A stretch of DNA of 64,000 bases. It comes from Bifidobacterium sp. GTDB lineage: Bacteria > Actinomycetota > Actinomycetes > Actinomycetales > Bifidobacteriaceae. The notes below the pieces were generated by a model. The model saw only the letters and a program-made list of their open reading frames with translations. It was not told the origin of the DNA and did no database searches. How positions within the stretch are numbered: position 1 is the stretch's first letter; every line of letters begins with the position of its first letter. A program made the position numbers and the translations under genes. The stretch lies in the NCBI GenBank assembly GCA_022640915.1, contig JALCCT010000001.1, forward strand, positions 186,001 through 250,000. The letters are read 5' to 3'. Shown one piece after another: positions 26,918 through 34,149 of this stretch.

Positions 26918-28339
26918 TTATGCGAGCGTCTGCAGCAACCGTTCGTCGCCGGCATCAAGGGATGCCGCGGCTGCTACGGCCCGAACCGCAGCGAGCGCGG
27001 CCGCAGCATCAAACATCTCAGCCACCCCATCATGGTTCACCCGGGCATTGCAGACCCGGCTGTCAATGAGAAACTCGGCTTCACCCTTGTCCACGTGTTT
27101 GAGCACCACGTCCGCAGGTTGCGCGGTGGTTTCGAACGCCTCGCGACTCAGGTTCAGGCGCGGCGAACCAGTGTCAGGCACGCGCAGGCTGTTCACCATG
27201 CCGAAATAGGCGACTTTCGTATCGCGTGGAACCAAGGTGGCCAAGTGCGCAACGCGGGCATCCTCACGGTTGAGCACCACAGCGTCGGTTGTCGCCTGCG
27301 CGACGCGGCCAAGCAGCTGCACGAAAGCATCGGCCTCATTGGCCCCGTCTTTTGCACCAATCTCGCTGACCTGCCGGAACCGGTCACGCTCCGCGCCAAG
27401 CAGCAGCGCGTATCGTGGCGCAATTCGTTCTAAAAGCCGCGCCGCATGCGTCGTGTCGGCAGCCTTCGCTCCGATCTCTTCCGCAGCAACCGTGCCGTTT
27501 AGCTCAAGAACGACGATATCTGCAGCGAGTCTGCCATTGAAACCGATCCTGCCGAGCAGGTCAGCGACCAGGCATGCGTCACAATCGGCGGCGTCAGCAG
27601 CTGCAGGGACAACATCAGAGAAAACGCGCAGACCAAGATTTTCAAGCATCGAGACAATCATGTGCCGTGCCGTCGATGCACCATAGGCACCTGCAACCAT
27701 CACTACACCCTGCGGCACCTCAGCCAGTGTGCGCGATAGGAATCCATGGTCGATGCGCTCGATGATCCTCCCAGGAAACGCGCCGCCACCATGGATCAAC
27801 AACCGCGAGGCCAGCCGCACAGTTGTCTCCAGCGGCACAGTCACGAAAGATCGCCACGACGCGCGAGACGCCGACCCAGATCGCACTTCGGTTCGGCCGC
27901 GTTGCGATTCTGATTCCAGCTGCGGCGCGATCCCCGGCTGTGATTCCATGTCGGTCAACGACCGGGATTCGGCTGCCGCATGGGAATCGGATGCTGTTTC
28001 AGGCGCTGTCTGTGATTGTGCCTGGGACTGTGCAGTTGCCTGTATCGGCTCAACGCCCGTCCCTTGCACGTCTGCAGCGGTAAGGAAACCAGTGGGTTCT
28101 ATGGCGGGAATCTCAAAACCGACATCGTCGAGAACAATATTATTCAAAACGGTATTATCTAAACCACTGTGGCTTTCCGAACCACTGTGTTGCAGACAGC
28201 CGTGTTCTGCACCCTCAGCCTCGCCGGCAGCGATCTCGATCCCGTCACCTGTAGCCCCGTCACCTGTAGCTCCGCCATCGGCAGCGCCGCTGCTAGCAGA
28301 ACCGCCCTCGATAGCGTCGAACTCCCGCATCGGTTTCAC
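26918..28339 (-). CDS. Degenerate MurT-like (Mur ligase superfamily) protein lacking the P-loop
   Basis: 473 aa from a GTG at 28339 overlapping the dnaB stop (GTGA). About 170 residues of low-complexity Ser/Ala/Glu sequence precede a region that follows the MurT plan: HGGGAFPGRIIERIDHGFLS, VVMVAGAYGASTARHMI, DIVVLELNG, VAQATTDAVVLNREDARVA, VAYFGM. In MurT (amidation of lipid II with GatD) the second segment is a GTNGKTTTT ATP loop; here the lysine and threonines are gone and the metal-binding and zinc cysteines are not seen. No GatD gene follows. It is probably not an active ligase. Alternative: a still-expressed pseudoenzyme with a structural role. Confidence 0.7.
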   Translation of the reverse strand: MKPMREFDAIEGGSASSGAADGGATGDGATGDGIEIAAGEAEGAEHGCLQHSGSESHSGLDNTVLNNIVLDDVGFEIPAIEPTGFLTAADVQGTGVEPIQATAQSQAQSQTAPETASDSHAAAESRSLTDMESQPGIAPQLESESQRGRTEVRSGSASRASWRSFVTVPLETTVRLASRLLIHGGGAFPGRIIERIDHGFLSRTLAEVPQGVVMVAGAYGASTARHMIVSMLENLGLRVFSDVVPAAADAADCDACLVADLLGRIGFNGRLAADIVVLELNGTVAAEEIGAKAADTTHAARLLERIAPRYALLLGAERDRFRQVSEIGAKDGANEADAFVQLLGRVAQATTDAVVLNREDARVAHLATLVPRDTKVAYFGMVNSLRVPDTGSPRLNLSREAFETTAQPADVVLKHVDKGEAEFLIDSRVCNARVNHDGVAEMFDAAAALAAVRAVAAAASLDAGDERLLQTLA

Positions 28340-29781
28340 GCCCCTTGCTGGTAGTCCTGCGGCATATCCTTGAACTTTGACATCGCGCCAAGGAACGCCA
28401 GATGGAAGGTGTCGGTCGGCCCGTTGCGGTGCTTCGCCATGATGATATCGGCTTCGCCGGGCCGATCCTCCTTGTCATAGGCGTCGGGCCGATGCACGAG
28501 TAACACCACGTCGGCATCCTGCTCGATTGAGCCGGATTCGCGCAGGTCGGAAAGCTGTGGCTTGCGGTCATTGCGCATCTCGGGGCCACGGTTGAGCTGG
28601 GAAAGGGCCACGACCGGCACTTCAAGCTCCTTGGCAAGCAGTTTCAAGGCACGCGAGAACTCGGAAACCTCCTGCTGGCGGCTTTCAACGCGCTTGCCCG
28701 AACTCATGAGCTGCAAGTAATCGATCACGACGAGCTTCAAATCGTTGGTCTGCTTGAGTCGCCGGCATTTCGCACGGATCTCCATCAGGCTCATATTCGG
28801 GCTGTCGTCAATGAACAGCGGCGACTCTTGCAGCGTGCCCCAGAAGGTGTTGAGCGTGTTCCAGCGCTCGGGCGTGATCTCGTCCGCACGGCGCAGAGCG
28901 TTGAGCGGGATGTTCGTCTCAGCTGAGATGATGCGCTGCGCCAGCTCCACTTTGCTCATTTCCAATGAGAATATGACCGCTGTCATGTTGTGATGCAGCG
29001 CGGCCGAACGGGCGAAGTCGACGCCCAGCGTGGATTTGCCCATGGCCGGGCGCCCGGCCACGACGACCATCTGACCAGGCTGCAGGCCCTGAGTCACGTC
29101 GTCGATGTCGCGAAAGCCGGTCGGCACACCACGTTCTAGCTCGTGGTTTTGCAGTTTGTCGAGCTGATCGAGTGCGTCATGCACCACTGATTCGATGGGC
29201 GAATAATCCTGCCGTACCTTGCCTACGCTCATCTCGTAGACTTCGGACTGCGCCAAGTTGACGACATCCTCGGCCTGTGAGCCTTCTGCGGAGTACCCAA
29301 GCTGCGCAATCTTTGTGCCGGCAGCGATCACATTACGCAAGATCGCCCGCTGGTGCACAATTTCGGCATAGAATGTGGCATTCGCGGCGGTAGGCACCGA
29401 GGCGACCAGGCTGTGCAGGTAATCGGCGCCACCGACTTTTTCGAGATCTCCGGCCTTGAGCAGCTCGTTGGCGACCAACACCACATCTACCGGCTGGGAT
29501 GTGGAGAAAAGCGTGATGATGGATTCGTAGATAGTCTGGTGCTTGGGCTGGTAGAAATCGGTGACGTCAATCATCTGCGAGACTTCGCCGATGGCGTCCT
29601 TACTCATCAGCATGCCACCGAGCACCGCCATTTCGGCGTCATCGTCATGCGGCGGCACACGGTCGAACAGCGCATCTCGCACTGCGGTTCCAGCCGCGCC
29701 TGAAACATACGATGCGCCGCCAGCATACGCGTTTTGCCGGCTGCTAGGGCGTGATTCGTCCCACGAATTTCCATCTGCCAT
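28336..29781 (-). CDS. dnaB: Replicative DNA helicase DnaB
   Basis: 481 aa, no intein. N-terminal domain VPPHDDDAEMAVLGGMLMSK, RecA-like domain with Walker A VVVAGRPAMGKSTLGVDFA near 225-243, Walker B LKLVVIDYLQLM near 330, and ALSQLNRGPEMRNDRKPQLS near 385. Unwinds DNA at the replication fork. Start ATG at 29781 has no SD; TATACT lies 7 nt upstream, so the mRNA is probably leaderless. Upstream lie DnaA-box-like sequences and a palindrome (29861-29952). Translationally coupled to the MurT-like gene by a 4-nt overlap. Confidence 0.97.
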   Translation of the reverse strand: MADGNSWDESRPSSRQNAYAGGASYVSGAAGTAVRDALFDRVPPHDDDAEMAVLGGMLMSKDAIGEVSQMIDVTDFYQPKHQTIYESIITLFSTSQPVDVVLVANELLKAGDLEKVGGADYLHSLVASVPTAANATFYAEIVHQRAILRNVIAAGTKIAQLGYSAEGSQAEDVVNLAQSEVYEMSVGKVRQDYSPIESVVHDALDQLDKLQNHELERGVPTGFRDIDDVTQGLQPGQMVVVAGRPAMGKSTLGVDFARSAALHHNMTAVIFSLEMSKVELAQRIISAETNIPLNALRRADEITPERWNTLNTFWGTLQESPLFIDDSPNMSLMEIRAKCRRLKQTNDLKLVVIDYLQLMSSGKRVESRQQEVSEFSRALKLLAKELEVPVVALSQLNRGPEMRNDRKPQLSDLRESGSIEQDADVVLLVHRPDAYDKEDRPGEADIIMAKHRNGPTDTFHLAFLGAMSKFKDMPQDYQQGA

Positions 29782-29788
29782 ACGCTCG

Positions 29789-29794
29789 AGTATA
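29789..29794 (-). promoter_or_regulatory. -10 box for leaderless dnaB mRNA
   Basis: TATACT on the minus strand, followed by exactly 7 nt (CGAGCGT) and the dnaB ATG. Confidence 0.55.
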
Positions 29795-29860
29795 GGGAGA
29801 CCGGCGGAGCGACTCGGATCTTTCGCAGCGCTGCACCTGCGACACGCACGGGCTAATCAC

Positions 29861-29942
29861 GGTGGATAATAATATCGAGTTATCCACATCACAGGCGTGT
29901 CACAGGGGATAATGCACTGACTTATCCACATGGTGGGGATAA
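29861..29942. promoter_or_regulatory. Cluster of DnaA-box-like sequences upstream of dnaB
   Basis: Two perfect DnaA boxes TTATCCACA at 29880-29888 and 29922-29930 are accompanied by near-matches in opposite orientation at 29861-29869 (GGTGGATAA) and in the GGGGATAA sequences ending at 29912 and 29942. All lie 80-160 bp upstream of the dnaB start. Known DnaA consensus; the role here (autoregulation of dnaB or DnaA titration) is inferred. Confidence 0.6.
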
Positions 29943-29952
29943 GTCAGTGCAT
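29912..29952. repeat. Perfect 16-bp inverted repeat overlapping a DnaA box
   Basis: ATGCACTGACTTATCC at 29912-29927 and its exact complement at 29937-29952, with a 9-nt loop. The left arm carries most of the DnaA box at 29922-29930. No T-run follows on the plus strand, so it does not look like a normal terminator. Confidence 0.8.
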
Positions 29953-30099
29953 AACCTGGGGATAGCTCAGCGATCGATGATTGACGATTTGCATGTGCGC
30001 GGCATCAATGCTATGTCCCTGCGGCGCGCTGAGCATGATGAGCGTGACGAGACAATCCCGGCAGTTCCATCATGCACAACACGCGATTCGCATGATGAC

Positions 30100-30140
30100 A
30101 TTACAAGATCGGCACGCCCCTCGTGCTCCGATCCTGTAAT
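30100..30140. repeat. Hairpin in the dnaB-mycoredoxin gap
   Basis: ATTACAAGATCGG at 30100-30112 pairs with CCGATCCTGTAAT at 30128-30140 with one wobble pair, and an inner CACG/CGTG stem tops it. No long T-run on either side. The 29782-30303 gap otherwise holds promoters only; no gene seen. Confidence 0.6.
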
Positions 30141-30303
30141 CAGCTTTATGAACGCCAATGCCACCTGCGTAACCGTAGCTCTCGGCTGAATCACCGCGAC
30201 CGGAGCTCATACGAGGTACATTGCTGGTAACAATCAGCAGAATATTTGCAAACGATGAACCGGAATCCCCGGCTCAAACGCCCTCAGTACGAAGGAGATC
30301 ATC

Positions 30304-30585
30304 ATGACGAGCGATAAACCTGCCATTGAAATATACGGCGCCGACTGGTGCGGGGACTGCCGCCGTGCGAAGGACGCACTGAACCGTTTCGGCGTGGGCT
30401 TCACTTGGCACGATATTGAGCATGAGGACGGCGCTGCGGACAAGGCCGTGGCGATCAGCGGTCAGAAGCACATACCCGTCGTGCTGTTTAGCGACGGCTC
30501 ATTCCAGGTCGAGCCATCCGCCACCGATCTCAAGATCAAACTCGAAGAGCTCGGGCAGCTCCCGCAGCAGTCACAGGCCGCCTGA
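30304..30585 (+). CDS. Mycoredoxin/glutaredoxin-like protein
   Basis: 93 aa, ATG at 30304 with AAGGAG 6 nt upstream. A thioredoxin-fold protein with the active site WCGDCRRAK at residues 15-23 and the cis-proline loop HIPVVLFSDGS near 57. CGDC rather than CPYC is common in actinobacterial glutaredoxin-like proteins, which reduce mixed disulfides. Bifidobacteria are not known to make mycothiol, so the partner thiol is open. Confidence 0.85.
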   Translation: MTSDKPAIEIYGADWCGDCRRAKDALNRFGVGFTWHDIEHEDGAADKAVAISGQKHIPVVLFSDGSFQVEPSATDLKIKLEELGQLPQQSQAA

Positions 30586-30788
30586 ATCAGCAGCGGGCAT
30601 GCCGGATCCAACAGCGCGAGATGCACCCTTTCGCATACAACAGCAAGGCATCCGAAACCCGGCTTGCACAGCACGCTTGTGCGAATGCATCCTGTCATGA
30701 CGGTTTTGGAGCTTCCAGTATGCGCGATTGACGGTCGGAGACACGGTGATATCAGCAGCAGGGTACTGCCGATAAGCATGCCCCTTTC

Positions 30789-31811
30789 TTAGTGCACTAT
30801 TCGCACGCCGGAGCCAGGGTGGTGCACTTCGACGGCGCAGTCAGGCATTCGGTTGCGCAGCTCGTCGGCGACATGTTCGGCTTCGCTGGCCAATGCCAGC
30901 ACTTTGACATTGGCGCCGGCATCCATCGTGAACCAGACGTCGAAGCCCTGCGTGCGCATATCCCGCACTGCAGCCAAGGCAGCGACGGTCTGGGGCAGCC
31001 AGTAAACAACGCCCGGGCGCGCGGACATCATCGCAGCGTGCATGCCCAGCGCATTCGCCTCGGCTACCGCACCAAGCGCGCGCAAGTCGCTGTGCGATAC
31101 AGCGGCGAGCGCATCGCGCATATCGACTTCGCTGGCACACACCCACGCGGGGTACAACGGCGAAGTGCGCACCGTCAGGCGCATGGCCTCCCGACTGGAC
31201 ATCGGCTTCTCTTTGGCCGAAATCAGCACGACGATGATTGCTAGGTCCAACGGGCTTTCGACCGGCTCCGCATACGACGATTCGTCGTCATGACCGGCGT
31301 TCCACTTGACCAGTCCGCCATAGATCGAACGACAGGCAGATCCCGAGCCGCGGCGGGCGATCCGCGATAGCTCCCGGTCGGACAGTTCAAGACCGGCGGC
31401 GCGCGAAGCCGCGGCGGCAAGCGCCGCGAAAGCGGAAGCAGAGCTGGCCAACCCGGCGCCGAAGGGCACAGTGTTGTGAGACACCACGCGAGCCGGCAGC
31501 GCGATGCCCGCGCGCTCTCGAATCACGTCCAAAAACTTCGACACCCGCTGCAGCGGCGTTCCGATTTGCTCCTGCCCGTCGATGTTCAACGTGTCATGCA
31601 ATAGCGGCGATCCGGTTGCCGACGCCCCAGCTTGTTCGCAGGATTCGTCGTCAGCATGAAACTCCACCGTGGTTTGCGTCGTCAGGCCATCCAGCGTGAG
31701 CGACAAGCTCGACGTGGTCGGGATCACCAAGGATTCGTCGGCCTTACCCCAATATTTGATCAGTGCAATATTCGCGTGGGCACATGCGGTCGCGCAATAG
31801 GGACTCAGCAT
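30789..31811 (-). CDS. mvaD: Mevalonate-diphosphate decarboxylase
   Basis: 340 aa from the ATG at 31811, one base after the stop of mevalonate kinase. It makes isopentenyl diphosphate from mevalonate diphosphate in the mevalonate pathway. ACAHANIALIKYWGK (residues 8-22) is the family signature; GAGLASSASAFAALAAAASR near 105-124 is the GHMP ATP loop; DAGANVKVLA near 305 is the C-terminal catalytic motif. Upstream in-frame ATGs lie inside mvk and are not needed. Operon with mvk; phosphomevalonate kinase, usually next to them, is missing here. Confidence 0.93.
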   Translation of the reverse strand: MLSPYCATACAHANIALIKYWGKADESLVIPTTSSLSLTLDGLTTQTTVEFHADDESCEQAGASATGSPLLHDTLNIDGQEQIGTPLQRVSKFLDVIRERAGIALPARVVSHNTVPFGAGLASSASAFAALAAAASRAAGLELSDRELSRIARRGSGSACRSIYGGLVKWNAGHDDESSYAEPVESPLDLAIIVVLISAKEKPMSSREAMRLTVRTSPLYPAWVCASEVDMRDALAAVSHSDLRALGAVAEANALGMHAAMMSARPGVVYWLPQTVAALAAVRDMRTQGFDVWFTMDAGANVKVLALASEAEHVADELRNRMPDCAVEVHHPGSGVRIVH

Positions 31812-31812
31812 C

Positions 31813-32940
31813 TCAGCCTCTGAACGCTGCATCGATAGCATCAGCATCGGCATCCGTGCCGGCCACGAAGCAGGCGCCAGCGCTGGGAAGCGGGCCGGCG
31901 CAGTCATAGCGTTCAGGAATGCGGTCAAACTCCACAGAGGCGTCATTAGCGACTTCGACATCCAGCTGGTTCAATGGGTGTACCCATGCTGAGGGCGCAC
32001 CGGCGGCCAAGAGCGCGTGCCTGATACGCTGCGCGGACAGGACGTCGGGGGCCAGCGCGATGATGCAGCCGCCCAACCCGCCGCCGGTCAGCTTAGCGCC
32101 CAAAGCGCCGCGGGATCGGGCTGCGCGCACTAAGGCGTCAACAATCGGGTGGCTCACATGAAGCTCGGACAGCAGCCGGTGTGCTGCGTCCATGCGCAGC
32201 CCCAGCGAATCCAAGCCGCCCTGCTTGAGATCCTCTGCCGACTGCTGTGCCAAGGCGCCCAGATCTTTGAGTATGGGCGCAACACGCAGCCGATCATGTT
32301 CGTATTGGCCTCGCACGCCGTCCACTGCCTCCTTGGTGCTTCCCGCCACGCCTGAATCGGCGATTACCAGGTATGCGGGCGTATTCACGCTCACCCTGCG
32401 CATGTCGCCGTGCGTGAACAGCACCGGATGCTGGCCGCTGGTGGTGACCGTGTCAAGACCCGAGGGGTGGCCATGGGTCACGGTTTCAGCCTCGTTCGTC
32501 AGCGCCGCAAGCTGTGCGGCACCCGCCTTGATGCCGCATGCGTCGAGCACCGCTCGGATGACGGCTCCAGACGCTGCTGCAGAAGACCCCAAGCCTCGCC
32601 CAGCAGGAAAATCCGACCTGGTGATGATATCAAAGCCGCATTCGCAACAGCCGGCGAAATCCTTGGCAACCTGAATTGCCCGCATCAGCCCGCCGAATTG
32701 CGCAGGAGCTTGGAGCATCGGGCCATAATAGCCCAATGCACGCAACGTGTTTCGACCCGAGCGCCCGGTGGAGGAAGCCCAAGCACGCATCTTCAACGTT
32801 TTCAGCGGCACAGCGACCGCCGGGTAGCCGTAGACCACAGAATGCTCACCCATAAGAATGGCTTTGGCCCACGTTTCGCCGTATCCGCGGCCCGGTTCGC
32901 CGCCTCGGGGTCGCGTCTGTGTTGTTGCCGTTGTTGCCAA
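31813..32940 (-). CDS. mvk: Mevalonate kinase
   Basis: About 375 aa. GHMP kinase fold: GYGETWAKAILMGEHSVVYG near 19-38 (substrate binding), PAGRGLGSSAAASGAVIRAV (ATP loop) near 112-131, and KLTGGGLGGCIIALA near 285. The conserved part is clear, but the start is not: the frame opens with TTG at 32940 without a good SD, whereas an ATG at 32965 with AGGA six bases upstream is out of frame by one base. Deleting one T from the TTTT at 32938-32942 would join them. Either a TTG start, a sequencing slip or a real frameshift. Confidence 0.9.
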   Translation of the reverse strand: MATTATTQTRPRGGEPGRGYGETWAKAILMGEHSVVYGYPAVAVPLKTLKMRAWASSTGRSGRNTLRALGYYGPMLQAPAQFGGLMRAIQVAKDFAGCCECGFDIITRSDFPAGRGLGSSAAASGAVIRAVLDACGIKAGAAQLAALTNEAETVTHGHPSGLDTVTTSGQHPVLFTHGDMRRVSVNTPAYLVIADSGVAGSTKEAVDGVRGQYEHDRLRVAPILKDLGALAQQSAEDLKQGGLDSLGLRMDAAHRLLSELHVSHPIVDALVRAARSRGALGAKLTGGGLGGCIIALAPDVLSAQRIRHALLAAGAPSAWVHPLNQLDVEVANDASVEFDRIPERYDCAGPLPSAGACFVAGTDADADAIDAAFRG

Positions 32941-33125
32941 AACTAGACCTGCCGCTCTCTTTCATGTCGTTCCTATACGGATTCTAATTGAGGATATTTG
33001 TCGCATACGTGCAGGGGCGTAGAGATAGTGCGCAGATTAAAGATCGCACCAATGCCACCAGGTCAGTCTCCTGCGCAACGCACGCATTGCAGACACCATG
33101 CACCAGCAGTATTGATGACGGCGCT

Positions 33126-33131
33126 TATACT
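33126..33131 (+). promoter_or_regulatory. -10 box for a leaderless GT2 mRNA
   Basis: TATACT followed by exactly 7 nt (GAGACGC) and the ATG at 33139. Confidence 0.55.
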
Positions 33132-33138
33132 GAGACGC

Positions 33139-34149
33139 ATGAATCTTAACGTCACCGCAGTAGTTGTGTCTTACAACCGCGCAGGCCTTCTGCGCGAATG
33201 CCTCGACGGGCTTGCCGGGCAGACGCGGCGTCCGAATCGCGTCATCGTTATCGACAACGCCAGCACCGATGATGCCGTCGAAGTGGCACGGCACCATCCA
33301 CTACAGCCCGAAGTCACCGTGCTCAAGCGCAACGTCGGCGGCGCGGGCGGATTCTGCGCAGGAATCGCCCAGGCTCTGGACGCTTCGCCGCAGGACCCGT
33401 CCGACCCCAGCGGACAGGCGACCCGCTATATCTGGCTTATGGACGACGACACTATCCCTACTCCCATGGCGTTGGAGGCACTGCTTGCCGCAGCGCGCGA
33501 GGCACGCGCGCTCAATGGCGTCTGGCCTGCGACACTCGGATCTCGGGCGCTGTGGATCGACGGTCGTGAGCATCTGATGAACAAGCCACGCCCACGAGCC
33601 TGGCGGGCATTGGGCGCGCGCGAGCTGCGGCAGTCAGATGGGGCCTTCCAGATCCGCTCGCTCTCGTTCGTCTCCTGCCTGATCAACGCCAGGATGATCG
33701 AATCGGCTCGAGCACTGCCATGCGCCGCATATTTCCTGTGGAACGACGACTACGAATACACTACGAAGCTGCTCAAGGACGCGACCGGCTACTATGTGCC
33801 CGCCAGCCGGGTCGTGCACAAGACGAAGATCTTCGGCTCCAGCGACGCCGACCCAGGCGCACGTTTCTTCTTCGAAGTGCGCAACAAACTCTGGATTGCG
33901 CGCTTCTCACGCCGCAATTTCAGCGGAATCGAATACGCCGAATTAGTACTCAAGAGCCTGCGCCGCTGGGCGCTGACCTTCTGGCGATCCACGAACCGGC
34001 CGCTTCTCGTCGACTGCCTCAAACGCGGGCTGCAGGAAGGCGTCAACGAGCAGCCGGCAAGCAATGCTGCAATCCTGGGCGGCAACCCTGATATCGTTGC
34101 GAAGATCGAGGCTGTGGAATCAAGAGCCGCAGGCGGCTCGGAAGTTTAA
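33139..34149 (+). CDS. Family 2 glycosyltransferase, GlfT1/rhamnosyltransferase-like
   Basis: 336 aa from the ATG at 33139 (MNLNVTAVVVSYNRAGLLRE). GT-A fold: VIVIDNASTDD near 37-47, NVGGAGGFCAGI near 66-77, the metal-binding WLMDDDTIP near 99-107, and FLWNDDYEYTTKLL near 200, the catalytic-base region seen in GlfT1 and WbbL-like enzymes. No membrane helix. Likely adds an early sugar (galactofuranose or rhamnose) to a lipid-linked glycan primer; donor is inferred from neighbouring glf and GlfT2-like genes. Its 3' end overlaps the convergent DUF6541 gene by 4 bp. Confidence 0.85.
   Translation: MNLNVTAVVVSYNRAGLLRECLDGLAGQTRRPNRVIVIDNASTDDAVEVARHHPLQPEVTVLKRNVGGAGGFCAGIAQALDASPQDPSDPSGQATRYIWLMDDDTIPTPMALEALLAAAREARALNGVWPATLGSRALWIDGREHLMNKPRPRAWRALGARELRQSDGAFQIRSLSFVSCLINARMIESARALPCAAYFLWNDDYEYTTKLLKDATGYYVPASRVVHKTKIFGSSDADPGARFFFEVRNKLWIARFSRRNFSGIEYAELVLKSLRRWALTFWRSTNRPLLVDCLKRGLQEGVNEQPASNAAILGGNPDIVAKIEAVESRAAGGSEV

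Noticed and set aside
29947..30189. 80-codon plus-strand ORF in the dnaB-mycoredoxin gap
   Set aside because: It starts inside the inverted repeat, lacks an SD and shows no family resemblance.
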